From the NCBI RefSeq assembly GCF_003121705.1, contig NZ_PYHR01000002.1, forward strand, positions 2,852,001 through 2,916,000: a stretch of DNA of 64,000 nucleotides. Direction: 5' to 3'. The position numbers and the translations under genes were made by a program. Below, piece after piece: positions 25,714 through 35,318 of this stretch. The DNA comes from Serinibacter arcticus. Lineage in GTDB: Bacteria; Actinomycetota; Actinomycetes; Actinomycetales; Beutenbergiaceae. Every line of letters starts with the position of its first letter. Position 1 is the first letter of the stretch. The notes below the pieces were generated by a model. The model saw only the letters and a program-made list of their open reading frames with translations, had not been told where the DNA came from and searched no databases.

Positions 25714-28281
25714 ATGAGCAGCACCGACGGCCACCGCGGGCGAGGCACGCTCCACGTCCTCCTCGGCGCGGCCCCCGGCGTCGGCAAGACGGTCGCGATG
25801 CTCGAGGAGGGCCACCGGCTGCGGGAGGCGGGCTCCGACGTCGTCGTCGCCCTGGTGGAGACGCACGGACGGACGGCGACGGCGGCCGCGCTCGGTGACC
25901 TCACCCTCGTCCCGCGCCTGACCGTCGGGCACCGCGGCGTCACGCTGAGCGAGCTCGACGTCGACGCGGTGATCGCCCGCGCGCCCGACGTCGCCCTCGT
26001 GGACGAGCTCGCCCACAGCAACGCGCCGGGGTCGCCCCGGGCCAAGCGGTACGAGGACGTCGCCCTGCTGCTCGACGCCGGGATCGACGTCCTCACCACC
26101 GTCAACATCCAGCACATCGACTCGCTCAACGGCGTCGTCGAGCAGATCACCGGGGTGGCGCAGCGGGAGACCGTGCCGGACGCGGTGCTGCGCGGCGCGG
26201 ACCAGGTCGAGCTCGTGGACGTCGCGCCCCCGACGCTGCAGGGCCGCCTCGCGCAGGGGAAGGTCTACCCCGCCGAGCGGGTCGACGCGGCGCTGTCGAA
26301 CTACTTCCGGCTCGGCAACCTCACCGCGCTGCGCGAGCTCGCGCTGCTGTGGCTCGCCGACGAGGTCGACTCCTCGCTGCGCTCCTACCGCGACGCGCAC
26401 GCGATCTCCTCCACGTGGCAGGCGCGCGAGCGCGTCGTCGTCGCTCTCACCGGGGGCGCCGAGGGCGAGACGCTGCTGCGGCGGGGAGCCCGCATCGCGG
26501 CGCGCACGGCCGGCGGTGAGCTGCTCGCGGTGCACGCCATCGCCGCCGACGGGCTGCGGTCCGCGTCCCCGGGCACGCTCGCGGAGCAGCGCACGCTGGT
26601 GGAGAGCCTCGGGGGGTCGTTCCACCAGGTCGTGGCCGAGAACGTCGCGAGCGCTCTGGTGGAGTTCGCGCGCGGGGTCAACGCGACCCAGCTCGTCATC
26701 GGTCTCAGCCGCCGGGGACGGCTCCGCTCGATCCTCGGCGGACCCGGCGTCGGCCGCACGGTCATCGGCGAGGCGGGCTCGATCGACGTCCACATCGTCA
26801 ACCACGACGCCGCGGGAGGCGGGCTGCGGCTGCCGCGCCCGGCCCGCGGCGTGGGTGGACTCTCCGGCGGGCTGACGGCTCGCCGACGGCTCCTCGGCCT
26901 TGCGGTCTCCCTCCTCGGTGGACCTCTGCTGACCTGGGCGATGATCGGGTGGCGCTCGCCCGAGTCGATCATCGGCGACGTCCTGCTCTACCAGCTCCTC
27001 GTCATCGTGGTCGCGCTGGTCGGCGGGCTGTGGCCGGCGCTGCTCACGGCGGTCCTGTCGGGCATGACGCTCGACTTCTTCTTCATCGAGCCGTTCCACA
27101 CGATCACCGTGGCCGAGCCGCTCCACGTGCTGGCGCTCGCGCTCTACGTGGTCAACGCCATCCTGGTGAGCTACGTCGTCGACACCGCCGCGCGGCGCTC
27201 GCGGACGGCGCAGCGCGCCGCGGCCGAGTCGGAGCTGCTCGCGGGGGTGGCGGGCAGCGTGCTGCGCGGGCAGGACGCGCTCGAGGCGATCCTCGGGCGC
27301 ACGCGCGAGGCGTTCGGGCTCGCCGCCGTGCGCGTCGTGGTGGACGGCGAGGTGCTCGCGGCGTCGCCCGCGCGAGGGACCGGCACGGCCGCGACGGCGA
27401 CGGCGGAGGTCGCGACGGCGGAGGTCGCCGTCGGGGAGCGGGGCGTGCTGGAGGTCGTGGGCCGCGTCCCGACCCCGTCCGAACGCCGGCTGCTCGGCGT
27501 GATCGCCGCCCAGGTCGACGTCGCCCTGGAGCACACCGACCTCGAGCGCACGGCGCGCTCGCTCGCCCCGCTGGCCGAGACGGACCGCGTGCGCAGCGCG
27601 CTGCTGTCGGCCGTCAGCCACGACCTGCGGCGGCCGCTCGCCGCCGCCGTCACCGCCGTCGGGGCGCTCCGCTCCACGGACGTGGCGTGGTCCGAGGCGG
27701 ACCGTCGCGAGCTGCTCGCCACCGCCGACGAGAGCCTCGGGACGCTCACGTCGCTGGTGACCGACCTGCTGGACGTCACCCGCCTCGAGGCGGGGGTGCT
27801 CGCCGTCGCGACCGCGCCGACCTACCCGGGCGACGTCGTCGTCGCGGCGCTGGACGAGCTCGGGCTCGGCCCGGGCGACGTCGAGCTCGACCTGGCGCTG
27901 CCGGCCGTACCGCTGCTCGCCGATCCGGCGCTGCTGCAGCGCGTGGTGGTCAATCTGCTCAGCAACGCGGTGCGTCACCACGGGGCGGCCGCGGGCGCCG
28001 TCCGGATCACGACGTCGCTGCTCGGCGAGACCGGCCAGATCCGGGTGATCGACCGCGGCCCGGGCATCCCACCCTCCCAGCGCGAACGCGTCTTCGTGCC
28101 GTTCCAGCGGCTCGGCGACACCGACAACGCGACGGGTCTCGGGCTCGGGCTGGCGCTGTCGCAGGGGTTCGTCGAGGGGATGGGTGGCACGCTGGAGGTC
28201 GAGGACACCCCGGGTGGCGGGGTGACGATGGTGGTGGGCCTCGCCGTCGCCGATCGGTCGAGCAACCAGGAGCACGCGTGA
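25714..28281 (+). CDS. kdpD: Sensor histidine kinase of the Kdp system
   Basis: An 855-residue KdpD. It has an N-terminal KdpD domain with Walker A GAAPGVGKT near residues 15-23 and DELAHSNAPGSPRAKRYEDV near 95-115, a universal-stress-like domain about 235-370, four membrane helices about 395-500, a GAF-like segment, then the kinase core with phospho-acceptor His636 (VSHDLRRPL) and ATPase motifs to the C-terminus (GLGLGLALSQGFVEG). It senses low K+ or osmotic state and phosphorylates KdpE. The ATG has GAGGAG upstream and lies 19 bases after kdpC; its stop overlaps kdpE (GTGA). Confidence 0.96.
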   Translation: MSSTDGHRGRGTLHVLLGAAPGVGKTVAMLEEGHRLREAGSDVVVALVETHGRTATAAALGDLTLVPRLTVGHRGVTLSELDVDAVIARAPDVALVDELAHSNAPGSPRAKRYEDVALLLDAGIDVLTTVNIQHIDSLNGVVEQITGVAQRETVPDAVLRGADQVELVDVAPPTLQGRLAQGKVYPAERVDAALSNYFRLGNLTALRELALLWLADEVDSSLRSYRDAHAISSTWQARERVVVALTGGAEGETLLRRGARIAARTAGGELLAVHAIAADGLRSASPGTLAEQRTLVESLGGSFHQVVAENVASALVEFARGVNATQLVIGLSRRGRLRSILGGPGVGRTVIGEAGSIDVHIVNHDAAGGGLRLPRPARGVGGLSGGLTARRRLLGLAVSLLGGPLLTWAMIGWRSPESIIGDVLLYQLLVIVVALVGGLWPALLTAVLSGMTLDFFFIEPFHTITVAEPLHVLALALYVVNAILVSYVVDTAARRSRTAQRAAAESELLAGVAGSVLRGQDALEAILGRTREAFGLAAVRVVVDGEVLAASPARGTGTAATATAEVATAEVAVGERGVLEVVGRVPTPSERRLLGVIAAQVDVALEHTDLERTARSLAPLAETDRVRSALLSAVSHDLRRPLAAAVTAVGALRSTDVAWSEADRRELLATADESLGTLTSLVTDLLDVTRLEAGVLAVATAPTYPGDVVVAALDELGLGPGDVELDLALPAVPLLADPALLQRVVVNLLSNAVRHHGAAAGAVRITTSLLGETGQIRVIDRGPGIPPSQRERVFVPFQRLGDTDNATGLGLGLALSQGFVEGMGGTLEVEDTPGGGVTMVVGLAVADRSSNQEHA

Positions 28282-28949
28282 AGATCCTCGTCGCCGACGA
28301 CGACCCGCAGATCCTCCGCGCGCTGCGGATCACCCTCCGGGCGCGGGGCTACGACGTCGTCACGGCTGCGGACGGCGCGGGGGCGCTGAACGCCGCCGTC
28401 GAGCACACCCCCGACCTCGTGATGGTCGACCTCGGGATGCCGAACCTCGACGGGCTCGAGGTCATCCAGGGGATCCGCGGCTGGTCGAGCGTGCCGATCC
28501 TCGTGGTGTCCGGGCGGACGGGGTCGGCCGACAAGGTCGAGGCGCTGGACGCCGGCGCCGACGACTACGTGACCAAGCCGTTCGCCATCGACGAGCTGCT
28601 CGCGCGGATCCGGGCCCTGTCGCGGCGCGTGCAGCACGAGGTCGTCGAGCCGACCGTGACGTTCGGGGACGTGGTGGTGGACCTCGCCGCCACGACCGTG
28701 CGGCGCGACGGCGCGGCGGTGCGCCTGACCCCGACGGAGTGGCTGTTCCTGGAGCTCCTGGTGCGGAACGAGGGGCGCCTGGTCACCAGGCAGCAGCTGC
28801 TGCAGGAGATCTGGGGCAGCGAGCACGTGACCGACACCGGCTACCTGCGCCTGTACGTCTCGCAGCTGCGGCGCAAGCTCGAGGCGGATCCCGCCCAGCC
28901 CCGCCACCTCCTCACCGAACCCGGCATGGGGTACCGCTTCCAGCGGTGA
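28278..28949 (+). CDS. kdpE: Response regulator of the Kdp system
   Basis: A 223-residue OmpR/PhoB-type regulator. The receiver domain has acidic residues ADDDP at 6-10, phospho-acceptor Asp51 (VMVDLGMP) and the lysine of VTKPF near 103. The C-terminal winged helix contains LTPTEWLFLELLVRNEGRLV and YLRLYVSQLRRKLE. It should activate kdpFABC. Start GTG overlaps the kdpD stop. The 141-base spacer that follows contains a GC-rich inverted repeat near 29000 but no gene. Confidence 0.96.
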   Translation: MKILVADDDPQILRALRITLRARGYDVVTAADGAGALNAAVEHTPDLVMVDLGMPNLDGLEVIQGIRGWSSVPILVVSGRTGSADKVEALDAGADDYVTKPFAIDELLARIRALSRRVQHEVVEPTVTFGDVVVDLAATTVRRDGAAVRLTPTEWLFLELLVRNEGRLVTRQQLLQEIWGSEHVTDTGYLRLYVSQLRRKLEADPAQPRHLLTEPGMGYRFQR

Positions 28950-29090
28950 GGGGCCGCGCGGGCACCCGGCACGGGCGTCCACGGTGCGGACAGCCCGTCG
29001 CCCCGGGGTGCGGGGCCCTCGGGGTGCGCGTTACGGTGCGGGCGCCCGCCCACTGACCTGGGCCTCACCCATCTGACCAGGGAGCACCTC

Positions 29091-29492
29091 GTGACCACGC
29101 TCGACATCCTCGCCTCCGGCAGCTCGACCGACTTCTCGGCCTACACCTCGGGCCCGGCGATCGGCGGTGGCCTCGTCGGCTACCTCATCGGCGCGATCTT
29201 CCTCGGCCTCGTCTTCAAGAAGGCCGGCGAGCCGCTCTGGAAGGCGTTCGTGCCGTTCGTCAACGCCTACACGCACGTCAAGCTCGCCGGTTTCAACGGC
29301 TGGCTGTTCCTGCTCCTCATCATCCCGGTCGTGAACGTCGTGTTCCTGATCATCGTCTCGCTGCGGATCGGGAAGGCCTTCGGGAAGGGCGGCGTCTTCA
29401 GCTTCTTCCTGCTGTTCCTGTTCTCGCTGATCGGCTACATCGTGCTGGCGTTCGACGACTCCCGCTACGACCGCTCGCAGCTCCCCGCCTGA
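29091..29492 (+). CDS. DUF5684-type small membrane protein
   Basis: A 133-residue membrane protein with about four hydrophobic stretches. The core FKKAGEPLWKAFVPFVNAYTHVKLAG and IPVVNVVFLIIVSLRIGKAFGKG match the DUF5684 family (function unknown, often near signal-processing genes in actinomycetes). GTG start with GGGAG 6 bases upstream. It ends 19 bases from the convergent gene at 29512. Confidence 0.75.
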   Translation: MTTLDILASGSSTDFSAYTSGPAIGGGLVGYLIGAIFLGLVFKKAGEPLWKAFVPFVNAYTHVKLAGFNGWLFLLLIIPVVNVVFLIIVSLRIGKAFGKGGVFSFFLLFLFSLIGYIVLAFDDSRYDRSQLPA

Positions 29493-29511
29493 GCCTCGCC
29501 CCGTGCGCGGC

Positions 29512-30150
29512 TCAGGCCGCGCGCGGGCCGAACAGGGCCACCGGCTCCAGCAGCCCGACGCCGTCGGAGACGCGCGCGATCTGCTCCGTCGAGCGCCGCG
29601 AGAACAGGATCCGCAGCAGCTCGTAGTCGTCGCCGTCCAGCGTCACGAGGGCGGTCGGCACCCCGACCCGCCACGACGCCTGGGTGGTGCGCACCTCGAA
29701 GCCTCGCACCCGCGGCCGGCCGCCGATCACGGCGACGACGAGCGGGAGCAGCAGCTCCCACGTCGCGGCCGGTGCCCGCGGCAGGTCCAGCGCCTCGCGC
29801 AGGTCGGCCTCGTGCGTCAGCAGGTCCCACACCGGCGTCGGGCCCGCGGCCGTGAGCGTCCCGGCGGGCATCCGCCCGGCGGAGGCCCGCAGCTCGGACG
29901 CGAGCTCCGCCGTCGTGCGCGAGCGCCGCTCGACCACCTGTCGGTTGGTCCACGACCGCCCCGGGGAGCCGTCCAGCCGGCCGTCGACGACGTCGGTCGC
30001 CGCGCCCGCGAGGTGCCCCAGCAGGTCGTGCACGGTCCAGGCCGGCGTCGCGGGCACGGCTCGTCGGCCGACCCGCTCGTCCACGCCCGCGGCCAGCGTG
30101 GCGACGCGCTCGACGGCGTCGGCGTAGAGGCCGGGGAGGTCGGGAGTCAT
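29512..30150 (-). CDS. Maleylpyruvate-isomerase-type (MDMPI/DinB) family protein
   Basis: A 212-residue protein whose N-terminal half has the four-helix DinB-like fold signature of mycothiol-dependent maleylpyruvate isomerase relatives: PATPAWTVHDLLGHLAGAATDVVDG near residues 33-57, supplying a putative metal-binding His, and DLLTHEADLREALDLPR near 110. Specific substrate is unknown; most members are presumed mycothiol-dependent transferases or resistance proteins. It is monocistronic or follows the SDR gene at 30192, 41 bases upstream on the same strand. Confidence 0.75.
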   Translation of the reverse strand: MTPDLPGLYADAVERVATLAAGVDERVGRRAVPATPAWTVHDLLGHLAGAATDVVDGRLDGSPGRSWTNRQVVERRSRTTAELASELRASAGRMPAGTLTAAGPTPVWDLLTHEADLREALDLPRAPAATWELLLPLVVAVIGGRPRVRGFEVRTTQASWRVGVPTALVTLDGDDYELLRILFSRRSTEQIARVSDGVGLLEPVALFGPRAA

Positions 30151-30191
30151 GTCCGTGCAACGCCCTCGGGCGGCTTCGCGATTCCCGGGGG

Positions 30192-31223
30192 TCAGCCCAG
30201 TCGCTTCTGGAACGCGTCGATCGCTCCGGTGATCCGCGAGACGATGCCCGAACCGCCCTCGGCCCAGTCCGGGTCCTGGGGCAGCGGACCCATCGGGTCG
30301 GCGGTCGCGGGGTCGGCGTCGGGATCCTTGTCCGCCAGCGCGCGTCGGATCGACTCCTCGAGGCCGACCAGGCGGTGCCCGGCGGGCAGCAGCTCGCGGA
30401 CGAAGTCGTCGTCGGCCGCGACCATGTCGTGGCTCAGGCTGTCGACCAGGGCCTCGACGGTCGCGGTCGGCACGTCGGTCAGCCGGGCCGCGATCGCGCC
30501 GACGGCACCCTCGGGCAGCAGCGGGAGCGGGATCTGCGGGCGCGGCAGCTCGGTGATCCGCGCGTAGGTCGCCAGGAGGTCGGGGTAGGGCAGGCGGTCG
30601 GGACCGCCGACGTCGAAGACGCGCGACCCGTCCCAGCCCACGGCCCCCACGAGGGCGGCCACGGCGTCGACCACCGCGATGGGCTGGATCTCGGAGTGCA
30701 TCCAGGTCGGGATGGTCTGGAGGGGGAGGCGCTCGGAGATCTGCCGGATGATCTCGAACGACGTCGATCCGGAGCCGAGCAGGACGGCGGCGCGCAGCGA
30801 CACCGTGGGGATGCCCGAGTCGCCCAGCGCCTCCTCGACCTCGAGCCGCGAGCGGATGTGGTCCGACAGGTCCTCGCGCGGCACGTCGGGCACGATGCCC
30901 GAGAGGTAGACGATCCTGGCGACGCCGGCGGCCCGCGCGTGGCGTGCCATCCGCTCGGCGGCCTCGCGGTCCTTGCGGACGAAGTCCTCGGCGTCCAGAC
31001 CGTGGATGAGGTAGACGACCGTCTCGACGCCGGCGACCGCCTCGCGCACCTGGTCGTCGTCGTCGACGTCCATCGCGACGTGCTCGGCCCGGTCGCCCCA
31101 CCACAGGGAGTCCAGCTTGCCGGCGGAGGAGGCCGAGGCCCGCACCGCGTGGCCGGCCTCGAGGAGGGCCGGCACGAGCCGGCTCCCCACGTATCCAGTC
31201 GCACCTGTCACCAGAACAGTCAT
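30192..31223 (-). CDS. NAD(P)H-binding epimerase/dehydratase-like SDR protein
   Basis: A 343-residue atypical SDR. It begins MTVLVTGATGYVGSRLVPAL, the GxxGxxG cofactor motif, and contains RIVYLSGIVPD and a C-terminal helical extension (residues about 250-343) with an acidic, Pro-rich tail. Relatives are annotated as NmrA-like or complex-I NDUFA9-like NAD-binding proteins; substrate unknown. The ATG at 31223 is preferred because GGGAG lies 7 bases upstream; an in-frame upstream start at 31289 would add 22 residues without a family match. Confidence 0.8.
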   Translation of the reverse strand: MTVLVTGATGYVGSRLVPALLEAGHAVRASASSAGKLDSLWWGDRAEHVAMDVDDDDQVREAVAGVETVVYLIHGLDAEDFVRKDREAAERMARHARAAGVARIVYLSGIVPDVPREDLSDHIRSRLEVEEALGDSGIPTVSLRAAVLLGSGSTSFEIIRQISERLPLQTIPTWMHSEIQPIAVVDAVAALVGAVGWDGSRVFDVGGPDRLPYPDLLATYARITELPRPQIPLPLLPEGAVGAIAARLTDVPTATVEALVDSLSHDMVAADDDFVRELLPAGHRLVGLEESIRRALADKDPDADPATADPMGPLPQDPDWAEGGSGIVSRITGAIDAFQKRLG

Positions 31224-31349
31224 GGGGCCACTCCCGCCGTCGCGCATCGCTGCCGCCGGCACACCGCCTGACTGCTTGTCGAGTATCACCCCGTGCCGGG
31301 TGGACCGACCCGTCGGGTTCTGCTCGGGTTTTCTGCCGGATCCCTCCGC

Positions 31350-31880
31350 TCAGCCCTCGAGCGGGCGGACCTCGGCCCAGGCGCCGGTGCGGTAGGCCAG
31401 CGGGGGAGCCTCCGGCCGGTGTCCGCCGTGGTCGGTCGCGGCGATCGCGACCAGGTGGCTGGAGCCGAGCGGCACCCGCGTCAGCACGGTGCCGCGCACC
31501 CACTCGCGCGCGCCGTCGACGACCGGTTCGCCGCCCGGGAGGCGCGACCAGCCGCCGTCGGCGAACCGGTCGACGCCCCGCGCGGCGAACCGCTCGGCCA
31601 GGGCCGCCTGGTCCAGGGCGAGGAAGCTGACCGCCACGGAGCGCGCGACGGCGAGGGCCGGCCACGACGAGGAGCGCCCCGAGACGCAGAACGCCAGGAC
31701 GGGCGGGGTCGAGGACACGGACACGACCGAGGAGGCCGTGAAGCCGACCGGGGCACCGCCGTCGTCCGTGAGCGCGACCACGCAGACCCCGGCGGGGTGG
31801 CGGCCGACCAGCGCGCGGAAGGCGGCGGTGTCCATCGGTTCGTCGGCGGGGTGGTCGGCGGGGTGGTCAGCAGCGCTCAT
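31350..31880 (-). CDS. Flavin reductase-like domain protein
   Basis: A 176-residue protein of the flavin reductase/FMN-binding split-barrel family. Evidence is MDTAAFRALVGRHPAGVCVVAL followed by VGFTASSVVSVSSTPPVLAFCVS, the FMN-contacting segment, and FAARGVDRFADGGW. Such proteins supply reduced flavin to two-component monooxygenases; no monooxygenase is adjacent. The N-terminus carries a repeated DHPADHPADEP, and the start could instead be at MDTAAF (residue 16). Size is normal for the family. Confidence 0.88.
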   Translation of the reverse strand: MSAADHPADHPADEPMDTAAFRALVGRHPAGVCVVALTDDGGAPVGFTASSVVSVSSTPPVLAFCVSGRSSSWPALAVARSVAVSFLALDQAALAERFAARGVDRFADGGWSRLPGGEPVVDGAREWVRGTVLTRVPLGSSHLVAIAATDHGGHRPEAPPLAYRTGAWAEVRPLEG

Positions 31881-31923
31881 GCCACCATCCTGCGCTCCCG
31901 GCCTGGGCTCGGACGGCGTGGGT

Positions 31924-34251
31924 TCAGACCACGTCGAACGTGCCCGTCAGCAGGACCTCGTTCCGTGAGGACGGCCCCACGAGCAGGGCGAACGAACCCG
32001 GCTCGACGATCCGCTCGCCGTCGGCGTCCACGATCGTGCACGCGGCGACCGGCAGCTCGAGGTCGACGACGGCGGACTCGCCCGGCTCGAGCCACACCTG
32101 GCGGTGCGTCTTGAGCTCCTTGTCGGCCCACGTCACCGAGGTCACGACGTCGCGCACGTAGACCTGCACGGTCTCGAGCACGCGGCGTGCCCCCGTGTTG
32201 GCGACCGTGACCGAGGCCCGGACGACGTCGCTCCTCCCCACGACGGGGGTCGATACCCGCAGGTCGGAGTACGCCACCGACGAGTAGGACAGCCCCTCGC
32301 CGAAGACCCACGCGGGGTCCTGCGTGAGGTCGGCGTACCGGGTCCCGTGCTGGCTGGTGATCTGGTTGTAGAAGATCGGCTGCTGGCCGACGTGACGCGG
32401 CCACGACAGCGGCAGCCGTCCGGTCGGCTCGATCCGGCCGAGGACGAGCTCGGCCACGGCGTGGCCCCCCTGCATGCCCGGGTTGGCCGCCCACACGATC
32501 GCGTCGGCCGCCTCGACGGACGGCGGCAGCACGTGCGGCTTGCTCGCCAGGACGACGACGACCAGGGGCGTACCGGTCTCCCGCGCCACCTCGGCCAGGG
32601 CGTCGAGCAGCGCGACCTGTCCGCCGACGAGCTCGAGCGTCGCCGTCGAGCGGCCCTCGCCGACCAGCTCGATGCGGTCGCCCACGACGGCCACCACGAC
32701 GTCGGACGCCCGGGCGGCCGCGACCGCGTCCGCGATCAGCGCCTCGTCCGGCGGGGTCGGCACCACGATCTGGGGCCGCGGCTGGCCGTCGGAGAACGTC
32801 GCGCCCAGCGGGTCGTTCTCCAGGGTGAGGATGTCGGCGCCGCGTGCGTGCAGGACCTCCCAGCCGTCGGGCACCTGCGCACGGAAGCCGTCCAGCACCG
32901 TGGTCGTCATCTCGCGCGGGTGCCCGTCCATCAGCCACGGGGCCTGGCCCGACGCCCCGGCCCAGTCGCCCAGGATCGTGTGCTCGTCGTCGGCGTTCGG
33001 GCCGACGACGGCGACCGTGCGCGGTGCGACGTCGGGCGAGGCGTCCAGCGGCAGCACCCCGCCGTTGCGCAGCAGGACGAGCGAGCGGCGCGCGACCTCG
33101 AGGTTGAGCTCGGCGTGCTCGTCGCTGCCGATCACCGCGGCCTGACCGGCCACGTCCGGGCGACGCGCGTCCTCGAACAGCCCGAGCGCGAACTTCACCT
33201 GCAGGATGCGCCCGACGGCGGCGTCCACGGCCTCGATCGGGAGGGTCCCCTTCTCCACTGCCTCCTGCGCGCCGGCGAAGAACTCCGGCGTCGTCATGAT
33301 CATGTCGTTGCCGGCGAGCACCGCACGGGCGGCGGCGTCGGCGAAGTCGGGGCTGATCCGCTGGATCCGCACGAGCTGGCCGACGTTGTCCCAGTCGGTC
33401 ACGAGCATGCCGCCGTAGCCCCACTGCTCGCGCATGACCTCGCCCAGGAGCCAGGTGTTGATCGTGATGGGCACACCGTCGGTCGACTGGTAGCCGAGCA
33501 TGAAGGTGGCGCAGCCCTCGCGGGCGACGCGCTCGAACGGCGGCGTGTACCAGGACAGCATCTTGCGGCGGGAGACGTCGGCCTCGCTGGCGTCGCGGCC
33601 GCCCTGCGTCTCGGAGTAGGCGGCGAAGTGCTTCGCGGTGGCGAGGATCGCCGTCGGGTCCTCGAGCCCGTCGCCCTGGTAGCCGCGGACCATGGCGCTC
33701 GCGAGCTCGCCGATGAGGTGGGGGTCCTCGCCGAAGGTCTCGGAGACGCGGCCCCAGCGCAGGTCGCGCGCGATGCACAGCACGGGGGAGAAGGTCCAGT
33801 GGACGCCGGTGGGCGCGACCTCGACGGCGGTGGCCCGCGCGACGCGCTCCACGAGAGCGGCGTCCCAGGTCGCGGCCATGCCCAGCTGGGTGGGGTAGAT
33901 CGTGGCGCCGCGGAAGAAGCTGTGGCCGTGGATGCAGTCCTCGCCCACCAGCAGCGGGATCTGCAGCCGTGTGGTGGCGACGAGGTCGTGCGCCTCCTGG
34001 AGCTGCTCGGGGGAGGCGTGCAGGATCGAGCCGACCGCCATGTCGACGACGATCGAACCGAGGTCGGCGTCGACCCCGTACCCCGCCCCCGCGGGGAGCT
34101 GCATCATCTGGCCGACCTTCTCCGCGAGCGTCATGCGCCCCACGAGGTCGGCCACCCGCTCCGTGATCGGGAGGCGAGGGTCGGTGTACGGCGCTGCCGG
34201 TGAGGTGCCGGTCCGGGCGTTCTCGGGGGAGGAGGGGGTCGCAGAGGTCAC
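31924..34251 (-). CDS. Glycoside hydrolase family 3 (beta-glucosidase/beta-xylosidase type)
   Basis: A 775-residue cytoplasmic GH3 enzyme with no signal peptide. The N-terminal (beta/alpha)8 domain has KHFAAYSETQGGRDAS and the nucleophile Asp286 in MLVTDWDNV. The alpha/beta sandwich domain has VVGPNADDEHTILGDWAG, the PA-like insert contributes little, and a C-terminal fibronectin-III-like domain (residues about 655-770) is present. It should remove terminal beta-linked glucose or xylose from imported oligosaccharides; exact substrate cannot be read. GTG start at 34251 with AGGA upstream. It diverges from the SMP-30 gene across a perfect inverted repeat at 34310. Confidence 0.93.
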   Translation of the reverse strand: MTSATPSSPENARTGTSPAAPYTDPRLPITERVADLVGRMTLAEKVGQMMQLPAGAGYGVDADLGSIVVDMAVGSILHASPEQLQEAHDLVATTRLQIPLLVGEDCIHGHSFFRGATIYPTQLGMAATWDAALVERVARATAVEVAPTGVHWTFSPVLCIARDLRWGRVSETFGEDPHLIGELASAMVRGYQGDGLEDPTAILATAKHFAAYSETQGGRDASEADVSRRKMLSWYTPPFERVAREGCATFMLGYQSTDGVPITINTWLLGEVMREQWGYGGMLVTDWDNVGQLVRIQRISPDFADAAARAVLAGNDMIMTTPEFFAGAQEAVEKGTLPIEAVDAAVGRILQVKFALGLFEDARRPDVAGQAAVIGSDEHAELNLEVARRSLVLLRNGGVLPLDASPDVAPRTVAVVGPNADDEHTILGDWAGASGQAPWLMDGHPREMTTTVLDGFRAQVPDGWEVLHARGADILTLENDPLGATFSDGQPRPQIVVPTPPDEALIADAVAAARASDVVVAVVGDRIELVGEGRSTATLELVGGQVALLDALAEVARETGTPLVVVVLASKPHVLPPSVEAADAIVWAANPGMQGGHAVAELVLGRIEPTGRLPLSWPRHVGQQPIFYNQITSQHGTRYADLTQDPAWVFGEGLSYSSVAYSDLRVSTPVVGRSDVVRASVTVANTGARRVLETVQVYVRDVVTSVTWADKELKTHRQVWLEPGESAVVDLELPVAACTIVDADGERIVEPGSFALLVGPSSRNEVLLTGTFDVV

Positions 34252-34309
34252 GGGTCGTCCTGACGTCGATGGCGGGCGTAGGTCGAGGCTACCGAGGCGC
34301 ACGAGGTCC

Positions 34310-34325
34310 GTCGAATCGCTTCGAC
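34310..34325. promoter_or_regulatory. Inverted repeat between divergent GH3 and SMP-30 genes
   Basis: GTCGAA-TCGC-TTCGAC, a perfect 6-bp inverted repeat with 4-base spacer in the 126-bp divergent promoter region. Size and position suggest a repressor site controlling both genes; the cognate regulator is not in the window. Confidence 0.5.
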
Positions 34326-34365
34326 GGCGAGGGCGGCGTCCCGCCCGGGTCGACGGCGCTGCGCT

Positions 34366-34371
34366 TAGGGT
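34366..34371 (+). promoter_or_regulatory. -10 box of a leaderless SMP-30 transcript
   Basis: TAGGGT lies 6 bases before the GTG start at 34378, with no ribosome site between. The same arrangement precedes fdhD. Confidence 0.55.
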
Positions 34372-34377
34372 TGACGG

Positions 34378-35307
34378 GTGACTGAGCGATACGAGGTACG
34401 TCTCGACGTCGTCGACCCGTCCGTGCGTGGCCTCGTGGCCCCGGGTGCGCGCCTGAAGGAGATCGCGTCCGGCGGCGAGTGGTTCGAGGGCCCGGCCTGG
34501 CTCGGCGACACGCTCGTGTGGAGCGACGTCCGCGGCAACCGGCTGCACGCCTGGGACTCCGGCCGCGGAGCGCGGGTGTGGATCGCCCCCTCCCACCACC
34601 AGAACGGCCACACCGTCGACCACGAGGGTCGCCTCGTCGCCGCGGCGAGCGGTGAGCGCGCCGTCCTCCGGCGCGAGCACGACGGCCGCTGGACGATGCT
34701 CGCGGACTTCTACGACTGGAAGCGGTTCAACTCCCCGAACGACGTCGTGGTGGCCGCCGACGGCGGGATCTGGTTCACCGACCCCACCTACGGCCTCACG
34801 CAGCCCACCGAGGGCTTCGACCCCGAGGGTGCGGTCAGCGAGATCGGTGGCCAGCACGTCTACCGGATCGGGGCGCGCGGGCTGCGCGACGGCACCCGGT
34901 CGATGACCGCCCAGCTGCCCGCCATGCGTCAGCCCAACGGCCTGGCGTTCGGCGCCGACGAGACCGTCCTCTACGTCACGGACTCCGAGGCGCGCCACAT
35001 CCTCGGCTTCCGCGTGCGGATGAGCCTCGACGGTCCCGAGCTGCGGCAGCCGTGGATCGTGCACCGCACGTTCGAGGGCAGCCCGGACGGTCTGCGGGTC
35101 GACCCCGCGGGACGGATCTGGTCCTCGAGCGCCGCCGGGATCGAGATCCTGCGGCCCGGGCTGCCCGGGGAGCAGGCGCGTCACCTCGGCACGATCCGGG
35201 TGCCGCAGGAGACCTCGAACCTCGCCTTCTCTCCCGACCTCAAGCGGCTCGCGATCACGGCGTCGTCGTCGGTCTACCTGCTGAAGCTCGGCGACGTCAC
35301 CCGCTGA
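34378..35307 (+). CDS. SMP-30/gluconolactonase-like protein
   Basis: A 309-residue six-bladed propeller of the SMP-30/lactonase family. Metal-site signatures are EWFEGPAWL near residue 34 (Glu ligand), NSPNDVVVAADGGIWFTDPTYG near 118 (Asn ligand) and QPNGLAFGADE with TDS near 185-207. It should hydrolyse a sugar or other lactone in the cytoplasm; specificity unknown. It faces the GH3 gene and may share its inducer. GTG start follows a leaderless-type -10 box. Array C of the 22-bp repeats begins 12 bases after its stop. Confidence 0.9.
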   Translation: MTERYEVRLDVVDPSVRGLVAPGARLKEIASGGEWFEGPAWLGDTLVWSDVRGNRLHAWDSGRGARVWIAPSHHQNGHTVDHEGRLVAAASGERAVLRREHDGRWTMLADFYDWKRFNSPNDVVVAADGGIWFTDPTYGLTQPTEGFDPEGAVSEIGGQHVYRIGARGLRDGTRSMTAQLPAMRQPNGLAFGADETVLYVTDSEARHILGFRVRMSLDGPELRQPWIVHRTFEGSPDGLRVDPAGRIWSSSAAGIEILRPGLPGEQARHLGTIRVPQETSNLAFSPDLKRLAITASSSVYLLKLGDVTR

Positions 35308-35318
35308 CCCACCGCTCG

